Origin: an uncultured Bacillota bacterium
Lineage (GTDB): Bacteria; Bacillota; Dehalobacteriia; UBA4068
DNA length: 52,552 nt
Assembly: GCA_934271085.1 (NCBI GenBank)
Contig: CAKQQU010000003.1
Coordinates: 1-52,552 of the forward strand
Direction of reading: 5' to 3'
The position numbers and the translations under genes were made by a program. The notes beneath the pieces were generated by a model that saw only the letters and a program-made list of their open reading frames with translations, was not told where the DNA came from and made no database searches. Numbering within the stretch: position 1 is the first letter of the stretch; the number at the start of each line of letters is the position of its first letter. Below, piece by piece: positions 1 through 7,768 of this stretch.

Positions 1-2
1 AA

Positions 3-80
3 ACCATCACCTTCGCGGAATTGCAGGAAGCTATCAGCAACAAAAACGGTTCGGATTTGGATTGCCTTGCTGCACCATAA
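3..80 (+). CDS. 3' end of an unidentified protein (cut by the window edge)
   Basis: An open frame enters from the left edge and stops at a TAA at 78-80, giving about 25 C-terminal residues ending in CLAAP. A hairpin with a T-rich tail follows at once, as expected behind a real gene end. Too little is present to assign a family. The reading frame is inferred from the downstream terminator-like hairpin and could be wrong. Confidence 0.3.
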   Translation, partial: TITFAELQEAISNKNGSDLDCLAAP

Positions 81-134
81 CTGGACACCAATTTTGATAC
101 GATGAGTATCTAAGCGGGTGTCCAGTTTCTTTTT
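79..134 (+). terminator. Terminator-like hairpin at the left edge
   Basis: AACTGGACACC (79-89) is the exact reverse complement of GGTGTCCAGTT (117-127). A nested GATAC/GTATC stem shortens the loop, and the right arm runs into TTTCTTTTT. It sits directly after the stop codon at 78-80, so it probably ends that transcript. A mobile-element end is the alternative, because the next 2 kb are mobile-element debris. Confidence 0.45.
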
Positions 135-262
135 GCAAAGTCCTTGATTTGCAAGGCTTTTCGATACTTTTTAACGATATAAGGCTTCGTGGCGTTCCGG
201 AAACGGTCGCTGCGGAGCCTTTTGCGTTTTCTCCCATAACACTTTTTAACGAAAGGTCGAGG

Positions 263-320
263 GGTGTGCAGATTTTAGTCGGGGGTGTGCATTTTCGGCA
301 AAAAGGGTGTGCACATTTTA
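263..320 (+). repeat. Three direct repeats GGTGTGCA-NN-TTTT, left of the recombinase remnant
   Basis: GGTGTGCA followed by a T-rich tail occurs at 263-277, 284-297 and 306-320, all in the same orientation. Two more copies lie at 1842-1856 and 1891-1903, on the other side of the recombinase remnant. The context TTTTTAACGA before the first copy resembles TTTTAACGA before the last. Short repeats of this kind occur in multiple copies at the ends of some insertion sequences such as the IS21 family; that identity is inference. Confidence 0.5.
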
Positions 321-397
321 ATTATTCCTCAAGAGCGCAAAAGAAAGGCCGCAAAACCTGTTCGCCCAAAATACGAACGACCTTGCGACCTTGTATC

Positions 398-1480
398 TTA
401 TTCTCCGACCTTGACCTCTGTGCCGTTGGCAAAAACAAAGGTGATCTCACCGCTTCTGTGGACGATGGCTTTTTCAATCATCACCGTCCAGATGGTGTCG
501 CTCCACTCACGCAGCACCACCGGCTGTTTTTTGAGACTGCGGATATAAAGTGCCATCTTCTTGTCCTGCCGACAACGGGCGGTGCGCAGACTTTGCAACC
601 GCTCCAGTTCCGCAGCGGCTTTTTCGTAACGCTCGGTGAGGGCTTCGTATTTTTTTGAGGTAGGCTTCCTGGGACTGTGCCGTGGATGCGTTTTCCCTGA
701 CTGCCGCCTTGAGCAGTTCGGCAACAACCCGGGTTTCTTCAAGCTGCCGTTCAATATCAGCGTCCAGTGTTCCGAAATCCATCAGCCGCGCACGCCACGC
801 TTCACACTGCTTTATGATCTGCACCCGGTCCTGCATCATCAGATTGTAGGCTTTTATGAAAAGCCGCTGTACGTAAATCAGCTTCACGACCCTTGCTTCG
901 CTTTCGACAACCGCAGGCCGTCCGTCCTCGCCCTTTTCATAGCCAAGGAAGCGTTTGTACGGCAGATGCACTTTGCCATCGGAGAAGCTCTTGCGCTGTC
1001 CCCAGGTGATGTTTTCGGAAATGCTGCGGCTTTCCTCCTGTGCCAGTGAGGACATGATGGTGATGAGCAGTTCGCCCTTGCCATCAAAGGTGTAGATGCC
1101 CTCTTTTTCAAATAGCACTCCACACCGCTTTCTTTCAGCTTGCGGATAGTTACCAGGCTGTCGACCGTATTTCTCCCAAATCGGCTGACCGACTTGGTAA
1201 CGATAAGGTCAATTTTGCCGTCCAGGGCATCAGCAATCATTTCTTTGAATCCTTCACGGCGCTTGGTGTTAGTGCCGGAAATGCCCTAGTCCGTATAGAC
1301 TTTTACGAACTCCCATTTCCAGTATAGGTATAATTGCTGAGTATCTTGGAAATCACTGACTGACCCCATTGCTTTCCGAAGCGTGACGGGATGCCATCCT
1401 CATTCAGCCGTTTGGCAATGGTAAGGTAGCCATCGACGGAAAGGTACTCATCCAAATGCCGAAGAAAACCCCTTTGGTTA
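398..1480 (-). pseudogene. Scrambled large serine recombinase (resolvase-family) remnant
   Basis: Read on the minus strand, the pieces are out of order and in several frames. First (about 1480-1310) comes a recombinase-domain fragment with AKRLNEDGIPS and GQSVISKILSNYTYTGN. Next is the resolvase catalytic domain (VKVYTD, an in-frame TAG replacing a residue near 1288, GISGTNTKRREGFKEMIADA, KSVSRFGRNTVDSLVTI). A frameshift near 1120 leads to TFDGKGELLITIMSSLAQEE and ENITWGQRK. A deletion jumps to a coiled-coil C-terminus, and another frameshift near 650-750 leads to a tail ending at 398. Intact relatives have the order resolvase, recombinase, zinc ribbon, coiled coil. Several independent lesions and the misplaced fragment make it certain that no functional integrase is encoded. 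It most likely marks a lost conjugative or phage-like element. Confidence 0.88.
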
Positions 1481-1568
1481 CTTAAAGGTTATGTGTCCAG
1501 AGTTTTCAACTGCTATTGATATGATTATTAATTTTTGGTCATAGTATGGACACAGCAATATTAGGCAG

Positions 1569-1835
1569 ATGTATAACTTTTGCAAGCACAAAGGAAAGCC
1601 TATCTACACGGAAATCCAAAAAATTTCAGGTCCTCGTTTAATGGGATTTTATCGAGAAAATCGTAATGGAAATCGAGTGCAACTGGCATCCGATCCAAGT
1701 GATGTCCGGCTCCAATGCGGCCGGGAAGAGTCAATTGAAGAACTTCGGCAGTTTGATAATACAAAGTTATTTCCGTACATTTCCGAACTTTTTGCCGAAC
1801 TAGAGCGTGTTCTAGACCCATCGCCTTTCGTGTAG
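1569..1835 (+). CDS. Doubtful 88-residue open frame in mobile-element debris
   Basis: An ATG-initiated frame of 88 codons without a good ribosome-binding site, in the stretch between the recombinase remnant and the right-hand repeats. The C-terminal half looks protein-like (acidic, with ISELFAELERV), but I recognise no family. Minus-strand frames of similar length overlap it, so it may be chance or a fragment of a decayed element gene. Confidence 0.22.
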   Translation: MYNFCKHKGKPIYTEIQKISGPRLMGFYRENRNGNRVQLASDPSDVRLQCGREESIEELRQFDNTKLFPYISELFAELERVLDPSPFV

Positions 1836-1841
1836 AACTGA

Positions 1842-1903
1842 GGTGTGCATCTTTTAACAATTACTGCGCCTTTTAACGATTTATCCGAGTGGTGTGCATT
1901 TCG
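1842..1903 (+). repeat. Two direct repeats GGTGTGCAT-TTT, right of the recombinase remnant
   Basis: Copies at 1842-1856 and 1891-1903 match the three at 263-320 in sequence and orientation. Together they bracket the recombinase remnant and about 1.5 kb of debris, which suggests the ends of an old insertion. Between here and 2147 I see no gene, only the terminator at 1985-2022. Confidence 0.45.
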
Positions 1904-1984
1904 TCTCAAAATAGGTCTTTACTTTCATATTATGACGTCACACTGATAGCGGTGCGGCGTGAGAAAAGCCTGCTCATTTGTAAT

Positions 1985-2022
1985 AAGAAGAGGGAAAGCA
2001 ATGCTTTCCCTCTTCTTTTTTT
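1985..2022 (+). terminator. Strong intrinsic terminator before the acetyltransferase gene
   Basis: AAGAAGAGGGAAAGCA (1985-2000) pairs perfectly with 2002-2017 around a minimal loop, followed by an unbroken T run. It is the strongest hairpin in the first 2.5 kb. The gene it once terminated is no longer recognisable upstream, which fits decay or insertion at 1-1900. Confidence 0.8.
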
Positions 2023-2147
2023 CAGGTAATAAAACTGGTCGCGGAACAAGCTTTTGGATTGAAAAGGTCTTTTTTATGTGGTATGCTTTTTGGCAGGCAG
2101 AATTTTCCTCAATCAAGGCCATGCCTGATTATTAGTTTACAGGAAGG

Positions 2148-2714
2148 ATGGCGCAATCATTGCGTTATTATCAGAGAATAAAACTGAAAAACGGCAAGGA
2201 TTGTATTTTACGTAATCCTACTGCAGAAGATGCCCAGGCGATTATCGATAATATGATAAAAACATCGGAGGAAAGCGACAATATGCTCCGTTATTCCGAT
2301 GAGATTGCCCGGACTGTTAAATACGAGGATGAGTTTAGCTTTCTTAAAATGCTGGAAGATGCTGACGATCAGGGTATGATATGTGCAGTGGTGGATGGCT
2401 CGATAGTAGCCAATGCCGGTTTCCACCCGGTAGGTAAAACGGATAAAGTGCGCCACCGCTGTGAATTCGGGATTTCGGTACAGCGGGAATACTGGCATCA
2501 GGGAATAGGTTACGCTATTCTCTGCGCTATCAAAGATCAGGCTAAAGCTGCCGGCTATACACAGATAGAGCTGGATGTTGTAACAGGTAATCAGCGGGGA
2601 TTGGGGCTGTATCAGAAATGCGGCTTTGAAGTTATTGGAAAGAATATGCGCCACCTGCGTAAGCGGGATAACAGCTACCAGGCATGCTATATTATGTGCT
2701 GCGTACTTGACTGA
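2148..2714 (+). CDS. GNAT-family N-acetyltransferase
   Basis: A 188-residue GCN5-related acetyltransferase covering one whole GNAT domain. The N-terminal strand and helix (KNGKDCILRNPTAEDAQAI) are followed by an acetyl-CoA pyrophosphate-binding segment around residues 115-125 (REYWHQGIGYAIL), the strand QIELDVVTGN, and the closing LGLYQKCGFEVIG motif. Family members transfer acetyl groups to small molecules or protein N-termini; the substrate is unknown. AGGAAGG abuts the ATG at 2148, so a TTG at 2160 with more normal spacing is an alternative start. It lies 24 bp before the permease gene on the same strand and may be co-transcribed with it. Confidence 0.85.
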   Translation: MAQSLRYYQRIKLKNGKDCILRNPTAEDAQAIIDNMIKTSEESDNMLRYSDEIARTVKYEDEFSFLKMLEDADDQGMICAVVDGSIVANAGFHPVGKTDKVRHRCEFGISVQREYWHQGIGYAILCAIKDQAKAAGYTQIELDVVTGNQRGLGLYQKCGFEVIGKNMRHLRKRDNSYQACYIMCCVLD

Positions 2715-2737
2715 GTATCGGGTGGTATGGGAGCGTA

Positions 2738-3925
2738 ATGGAAAGTAATTCGGCGGCAGTTAAGCAAAACAAAAGAATAAATAAGCAAACCGTTATTGTA
2801 AGCCTGGGAAAAAAATTCCGCCGGCTTTTTCTTAGTGATCCATTGTTATGGTGTTCACTTTTGCTTGCTGTAGGCTCGGCCTTTGTTGTACCTCCGAATG
2901 CGGCTTACCTGCATTATCTGGATATGCGTACTCTGGCAATGCTGTTTTCTCTGATGTTGGTAGTGGCTGGTTTTAAACAAACAGGAGTTTTTGCCTGGCT
3001 GGCAGGGAAACTGCTGGCCTTTGCCCATACTACCCGTTCGCTGTCAGCCGTTATGATTGGTGTTTGCTTTTTTGGCAGCATGCTGATCACCAATGATATA
3101 GCGCTGCTGACTTTTGTCCCCTTTACAATTATGCTGCTGGCTGAGACCGGCAACAGCCGCCTGATGATACCACTGATAGTGCTGCAGACAATAAGCGCGA
3201 ATTTGGGAAGCAGCCTTACTCCTTTGGGCAATCCTCAAAATCTGTACATATACTCTTTATCCGGGATGTCGCCGGGCAGCTTTTTGCAGACCATGGTTTT
3301 ACCTGTAGGAATATCATTGCTGCTGCTTGCAGTATCATTGCTGTTTATTAAAAACCAACCCCTGCATACCAAAAGCTGCGGCGAAGTATGTATTGATAAA
3401 AAACAGGTGCTTTTATGGGTAGGCCTGTTTGGGCTTTGCCTGCTTGCTGTTTTAAGGCTTATCCATTATGCCCTTGCATTCGGGATAATCGTGGCTGCTG
3501 TGCTCTGCTGCCACCGCACTATGTTTGCAAAAGTTGATTACAGCCTGCTGCTTACTTTTGTATTTCTTTTTATTTTTACCGGAAATCTGGGGAATTTACC
3601 GGAAGTTAGCCGTATGGCCGGCAGTTTTCTCCAGGGGCATGAATTTGCTGCCGGAGTGCTGCTGAGCCAGTTTATAAGCAATGTGCCTGCTGCCATGCTT
3701 CTGTCAGGATTTACGGATAACTATCCCTCTTTACTGCTGGGGGTAAATATTGGCGGGCTGGGCACCCTGATAGCCTCTATGGCCAGCCTGATTTCGTATA
3801 AGATGTATTCCCACTGCAGCGGTGCCAGCCACAGTCGCTATCTGCTGGTATTTACTGCGCTGAACCTGCTTTTTTTGGTGATTCTTTGCCTTTTTGTTTA
3901 TCTTTCCGGCGTGCAGGTATTATAG
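2738..3925 (+). CDS. SLC13/ArsB-superfamily anion permease
   Basis: A 395-residue integral membrane protein with about ten hydrophobic segments after a basic 35-residue N-terminus. Family signatures are TNDIALLTFVPF in the first half, the re-entrant motif NLGSSLTPLGNPQNLY near residues 155-170, and SQFISNVPAAMLL in the second half. That is the inverted-repeat arrangement of the CitMHS/ArsB/NhaD ion-transporter superfamily. Such proteins move di- or tricarboxylates, sulfate, arsenite or other anions, usually with sodium or protons; the substrate cannot be told from sequence. GGGAG lies 4 bp before the ATG. It is shorter than typical SLC13 members and lacks TrkA-C domains, like the compact YbiR type. 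Confidence 0.82.
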   Translation: MESNSAAVKQNKRINKQTVIVSLGKKFRRLFLSDPLLWCSLLLAVGSAFVVPPNAAYLHYLDMRTLAMLFSLMLVVAGFKQTGVFAWLAGKLLAFAHTTRSLSAVMIGVCFFGSMLITNDIALLTFVPFTIMLLAETGNSRLMIPLIVLQTISANLGSSLTPLGNPQNLYIYSLSGMSPGSFLQTMVLPVGISLLLLAVSLLFIKNQPLHTKSCGEVCIDKKQVLLWVGLFGLCLLAVLRLIHYALAFGIIVAAVLCCHRTMFAKVDYSLLLTFVFLFIFTGNLGNLPEVSRMAGSFLQGHEFAAGVLLSQFISNVPAAMLLSGFTDNYPSLLLGVNIGGLGTLIASMASLISYKMYSHCSGASHSRYLLVFTALNLLFLVILCLFVYLSGVQVL

Positions 3926-4074
3926 CAAAAGGATTATGCCGGTATATTTTTGATATAAAGACGACGGTATGTAACGGTGTTTATTTAGTTTAAGCGGATA
4001 TGATAAAGGGTCGGCCAAAGCCAATTAGAAGTAAAGTGCTTTGGTCATGATGATTTAATAATGGAGTAATTATT

Positions 4075-4650
4075 ATGGAAAAGGGTTTTATTTGTAAATG
4101 CCTGCGTGCGTAAATGCTCCTGAACCCATGAGCTTGCCCAGTGTGTATTGGATAATTTGGGCGGAGAGATATGCTAAACCTGGCAAAAGAAGATTTAAAG
4201 CCCCTGGGCAGGGAACAGCTTTCCCAAAGAGAGAGGTTTGTCAGGGAAAATGATTTTTCCGATGATATGTTTAAATATGCAAAGCAGTTTGCGGAGGCTG
4301 ATACTATTGTGGTTGCCGCGCCGTATTGGGATATGGCATTCCCCGCGCTTTTGAAGATATACCTGGAGCAGATAACTGTATGCGGTATCACATTCAGATA
4401 TGAGAACTGTATGCCCCAGGGACTATGCCGGGGGAAAAGGCTGGTTTATGTTACAACTGCCGGTGGAACGATATATGATAATTTCGGATTTGAATATTTA
4501 AAGGCAATGGCGCAGAAGCTTTATGGGATCAGTCAGATCATGTTTTTCAAGGCGGAAAATCCGGATATAGACGGCAATGACGCAAATGCAATTTTGCAGG
4601 CAGCAAAAAGTGAAGCTGTAAGTAATCTGACACAAAATATCAAAGATTGA
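4075..4650 (+). pseudogene. Decayed NAD(P)H:quinone/azoreductase-like flavodoxin-fold oxidoreductase
   Basis: From 4171 the frame reads cleanly for 159 residues with flavodoxin-fold features: TIVVAAPYWDMAFPALLKIYLEQI, then TTAGG in the FMN-binding loop. The usual N-terminal FMN-phosphate loop is missing from that frame but is visible upstream. After the ATG at 4075 (GGAG 8 bp before it), one extra G near 4083 shifts the frame to VLFVNACVR. A TGA then replaces the arginine codon expected before THELAQ, and a further indel near 4168 joins MLNLAKEDLK. Three lesions argue for a pseudogene. Translation from 4171 alone would lack the flavin phosphate site. Relatives are FMN-dependent quinone or azo reductases. 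Confidence 0.75.
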
Positions 4651-4662
4651 AGCAGCAAATAA

Positions 4663-4709
4663 AAAGACCAGTGAGGATGTAAAGCCATCCGCACCGGTCT
4701 TTGTTTTTT
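4663..4709. terminator. Bidirectional terminator between the oxidoreductase remnant and mscL
   Basis: AAAGACC (4663-4669) pairs with GGTCTTT (4696-4702), extended inward by GGATG/CATCC around TAAAGC. There is a T-tract on the plus side and an A-tract (T on the minus strand) on the other. It separates two convergent genes. Confidence 0.75.
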
Positions 4710-5133
4710 ATTTATGCTCTTTCAGCAGATCTCTGATTTCCTGCAGCAGCAATACATCCTGCGCAGGCTGTTCCGGTTCCGGCTCTGGTTCCGGTTCGGC
4801 ATCCTTTTTCCTGCGGAAGCGGTTGATACCTTTGATAAGCATGAAAATGGTAAATGCGATCAGCAGGAAGTTGACTATGCTTTGGATAAAGTTGCCGTAA
4901 TAAATAGCAGCTTCGGCTGCTTCGGCGGTAGCAGGCGTGATAACATATTTTAACGATGTGAAATCTATACCGCCAAAGATCCAGCCTATCAGCGGCATCA
5001 GCATATCATTGACCAGGGAATTGACTATGGCCGTAAATGCTCCGCCCACAATTATACCTACTGCCAGATCCATAACACTGCCCCGGGAAATAAATTCCTT
5101 GAATTCTGCAATTAAACCCTTTTTCTCTGCCAT
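4708..5133 (-). CDS. mscL: Large-conductance mechanosensitive channel MscL
   Basis: A 141-residue homopentameric membrane channel that opens under membrane tension to release solutes during hypo-osmotic shock. The N-terminal amphipathic segment (GLIAEFKEFISRGSVMDLAVG) leads into TM1 with the pore-lining IIVGGAFTAIVNSLVNDMLMPL. A periplasmic-type loop follows, then TM2 (residues about 80-100) and a basic GINRFRRKK cluster. The cytoplasmic tail has an alternating Glu-Pro run near residues 113-122 before the C-terminal helix (LLQEIRDLLKEHK). The length is normal for the family, the linker slightly long. GGAG lies 5-6 bp before the ATG. It has its own upstream gap, so it is likely monocistronic. 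Confidence 0.97.
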   Translation of the reverse strand: MAEKKGLIAEFKEFISRGSVMDLAVGIIVGGAFTAIVNSLVNDMLMPLIGWIFGGIDFTSLKYVITPATAEAAEAAIYYGNFIQSIVNFLLIAFTIFMLIKGINRFRRKKDAEPEPEPEPEQPAQDVLLLQEIRDLLKEHK

Positions 5134-5203
5134 AATTTCTCCTTAATGATTTTTACTGCTTTTATACAAATATTTGTTTAGGGAGTATTCGCTGTCATAA
5201 ACT

Positions 5204-5326
5204 TTAGAACTTCTTTTGCCGATATTTTATTTTCCTGGCAAACAGTGCTCTAAAGCCATGCAATATGAAGAAAAAACCAATGTATAGCGGCGGGTTAAAT
5301 GCTTTATCCCAGCCGTAATAATAGTT
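5204..5326 (-). other. In-frame hydrophobic extension after the nrdJ stop codon
   Basis: Directly after the TAA of nrdJ, the same frame stays open for 40 more codons and contains a hydrophobic stretch with flanking charges (NPPLYIGFFFILHGFRALFARK). There is no ATG or ribosome-binding site, so it cannot be an ordinary gene. It may be the tail of a decayed membrane-protein gene, or a chance open stretch. Stop-codon readthrough would be needed to express it as part of NrdJ, and I see no evidence for that. Confidence 0.25.
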
Positions 5327-7621
5327 TTAGCCGCATTTGGAAAAACCGCAGTTACGGCAGATCACACAGCCTCCTTCATGCTCCACTTTATTGCCGCATT
5401 CGGGGCAAAAGTGGATATTTGCTGATTCGGAAGATTTTTGCGGTATGTTTTCCGGTTCGCATTGGGGTATATCAAATGGATCCGGCATGGTATTATCGTT
5501 GTTGTTTGGCTTATTATCCTCGATAAACTGGGATACCTTCATAATAACTTTGGCAATAGCGTCCGGGCAGGAAGTGCAGCTCATTCCGGATTGCCGGATG
5601 GTTGAAGGGCAGCGTATGCCTTTTAGCTGATCGCAGACTTCCTTAACGGAAATGCCGCTGCGCAGGGCAATGGAAGCCAGACGGGCCGTAGCTTCACTTT
5701 GGCTGGGGCAGCCGCCGGCCTTGCCGGTGCTGGTGAATACTTCGCATATCCCGTTTTCATCATAATTGGTGGTTATATAAAGGGTGCCGCAGCCTATTTT
5801 CATTTTTTCGGTGAAGCCGCGGGTTATCGTAGGCCGGGGACGCGGCTCGATATTCCTGCGCAGAGGCGGATCATTTGGCTGTTTATTATTGGCTTCCTTG
5901 CCTTTTACGGAACCGATATTCAGCACCTGCTGATCCCTGCTGCCATCCCGGTAAATGGTAACCCCTTTGCATCCCATACGATAGGCCTGTACATAAACCT
6001 GACGTACGTCATCGTGGGTAGCGCTGTTGGGAAAATTAACGGTTTTGGACACAGCATTATCAGTATGGTTCTGGAAAGCCGCCTGCATCCTGATATGTGA
6101 TACCGGGTCAATATCATGGGAGCAAACAAAGACTCTGCGAATTTCCTCCGGAATTTCCTCGCAATGGGCTATCGTACCTTCCCGGGCTATTTTTTTAAGC
6201 AGATCTTCGTTATCCAGACCCAGCTCTTGCAGCTTGGCCATCAGTACCGGATTGACCTCCAGCATTTCCGTACCGTCCATAATATTGCGGATATATACAT
6301 AAGCAAATACCGGCTCTATCCCTGAGGAACAGCCGCCTATGATGGAAAGGGTACCTGTAGGAGCTATGGTGGTTACCGTAGCATTACGCAGGGGCTGGCC
6401 CTTAGCCAGCGTGCTTTCGTAAAACAGGGGAAAAGTCCCCCGCTTTTCTGCCAGACGGGCGCTGGCTTCATGGCCTGTTTGATTAATAAAGGCCATTATC
6501 TCTTCGGCTAAAGCGACGCTCTCCTCAGAATCGTAAGGTATGCCCAATAAAAGCAGCATATCCGCCCAGCCCATTACCCCCAGACCAATTTTGCGGGAGG
6601 CACGGGTCACAGCGCTGATTTGCTCCAGGGGATAATTATTAATATCGATAACATTATCCAGAAAATGTACCGCCTGCTCTACCGTATGGCGCAGACATTC
6701 GTAATCTACTTTAAAGCCTTCGCCGGCAGGCATTACCATTTTAACAAGGTTGATAGAGCCCAGATTGCAGCTTTCATAGGGCAGTAGCGGCTGCTCTCCG
6801 CAGGGATTGGTGCTTTCTATCTGGCCTTGCGAAGGAATAACATTATCCCGGTTAAGCCTATCCAGAAAAACTATGCCGGGTTCGCCGTTGCGCCAGGCAG
6901 CGTCGACTATCATGTTGAAAACTTCCTCGGCATTGAGTTTTGCTACAGGGGCATTGGTTTTAGGATCTATCAGCTCATAGTCGCTGTGATTTTCCACTGC
7001 CTGCATGAATGATTCGGTAATGCCCACGCTGATATTGAAATTGGTTATATCAGCATTATCAGCCTTGCAGTTTATGAATTCTATGATATCCGGATGATCG
7101 ATACGGAGCACGCCCATATTGGCTCCCCGGCGGGTACCGCCCTGTTTGACAGCTTCAGTAGCGGCATTAAATACTTTCATAAAGCTGACCGGGCCGCTGG
7201 CTATGCCGCCCGTAGATCTTACCGCTGAACCCTTCTGGCGGATGCGGGAAAAAGAAAAGCCTGTCCCACCCCCTGATTTATGGATAAGGGCAGCATTTTT
7301 AACAGAATCGAATATGGCATCCATGCTGTCATCCACAGGAAGTACAAAGCAGGCGGAAAGTTGCCCCAGGGGACGGCCTGCGTTCATCAGTGTGGGCGAA
7401 TTGGGCAAAAAACGGAGGCTTGTCATGAGTTCGTAAAACTCATCGCCTACCTGTTCAAGGTCTATATTGGGATCATGGTTGGCGTCTGCCAGCGCTACAG
7501 CTTTTGCCACCCGGCGAAACATTCCCGGCACATCTTCCTGGACTTTGCCTTTATCATCCTTGGCAAGGTATCTTTTCTGCAGTACAGCCAATGCGTTTTT
7601 GCTGATCTCTTCTATAGCCAT
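5327..7621 (-). CDS. nrdJ: Adenosylcobalamin-dependent (class II) ribonucleotide reductase
   Basis: A 764-residue cytosolic enzyme reducing ribonucleotides to deoxyribonucleotides with a radical made from adenosylcobalamin, so oxygen is not needed. LRFLPNSPTLMNAG and the SACF redox cysteine (about Cys91) precede HKSGGGTGFSFSRIR. The finger-loop NPCGE carries the thiyl-radical cysteine near residue 274, followed by SCNLGSINL. Near the C-terminus come the TSCPD-type region (GMSCTSCPDAIAKV) and a final zinc-ribbon-like cluster with CPEC, CVIC and CGFSKCG, which probably carries the shuttle cysteines. The length fits the family. It lies downstream of the cob operon but has its own consensus promoter (7660-7688), with a palindrome inside the spacer. 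Its cofactor is the product of the neighbouring corrinoid genes. Confidence 0.97.
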   Translation of the reverse strand: MAIEEISKNALAVLQKRYLAKDDKGKVQEDVPGMFRRVAKAVALADANHDPNIDLEQVGDEFYELMTSLRFLPNSPTLMNAGRPLGQLSACFVLPVDDSMDAIFDSVKNAALIHKSGGGTGFSFSRIRQKGSAVRSTGGIASGPVSFMKVFNAATEAVKQGGTRRGANMGVLRIDHPDIIEFINCKADNADITNFNISVGITESFMQAVENHSDYELIDPKTNAPVAKLNAEEVFNMIVDAAWRNGEPGIVFLDRLNRDNVIPSQGQIESTNPCGEQPLLPYESCNLGSINLVKMVMPAGEGFKVDYECLRHTVEQAVHFLDNVIDINNYPLEQISAVTRASRKIGLGVMGWADMLLLLGIPYDSEESVALAEEIMAFINQTGHEASARLAEKRGTFPLFYESTLAKGQPLRNATVTTIAPTGTLSIIGGCSSGIEPVFAYVYIRNIMDGTEMLEVNPVLMAKLQELGLDNEDLLKKIAREGTIAHCEEIPEEIRRVFVCSHDIDPVSHIRMQAAFQNHTDNAVSKTVNFPNSATHDDVRQVYVQAYRMGCKGVTIYRDGSRDQQVLNIGSVKGKEANNKQPNDPPLRRNIEPRPRPTITRGFTEKMKIGCGTLYITTNYDENGICEVFTSTGKAGGCPSQSEATARLASIALRSGISVKEVCDQLKGIRCPSTIRQSGMSCTSCPDAIAKVIMKVSQFIEDNKPNNNDNTMPDPFDIPQCEPENIPQKSSESANIHFCPECGNKVEHEGGCVICRNCGFSKCG

Positions 7622-7659
7622 TGAACTACGTCATCCTTTATGTAGTATACTTTTGTTTA

Positions 7660-7688
7660 ATTATAGCACTATATATAGTAGCTGGCAA
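7660..7688 (-). promoter_or_regulatory. Sigma-A promoter of nrdJ
   Basis: On the minus strand, TTGCCA (7688-7683), a 17-bp spacer and a perfect TATAAT (7665-7660) lie about 40 bp before the nrdJ ATG. This gives nrdJ transcription independent of the corrinoid operon, which ends just upstream. Confidence 0.75.
7668..7679. promoter_or_regulatory. Candidate NrdR-like operator inside the nrdJ promoter
   Basis: ACTATATATAGT is a perfect 12-bp palindrome lying between the -35 and -10 boxes of nrdJ, where a bound repressor would block polymerase. Its shape resembles the A/T-rich core of NrdR boxes, which regulate ribonucleotide reductase genes in many bacteria. A second palindrome, AGTATACT (7644-7651), lies 26 bp away centre to centre, which is not the spacing usual for paired NrdR boxes. 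Assignment to NrdR is inference. Confidence 0.4.
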
Positions 7689-7705
7689 GCCTCAAAATCT
7701 GCAAA

Positions 7706-7749
7706 TGGAAAAGAGGAGCATCCAGCTAAAGCCCCGGATGATCCTCTTT
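7706..7749 (-). terminator. Terminator of the corrinoid operon
   Basis: A 14-bp inverted repeat with one mismatch (7710-7723 with 7736-7749) lies 20 bp beyond the cobC stop codon. On the minus strand it is followed by TTTTCC. It separates the cob operon from the nrdJ promoter. Confidence 0.65.
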
Positions 7750-7768
7750 TTGCAAAATTTAATAATTA

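Noticed and set aside
1600..1909. Minus-strand open frames opposite the doubtful gene at 1569
   Set aside because: No start signals, composition typical of noncoding frames, in decayed mobile DNA.
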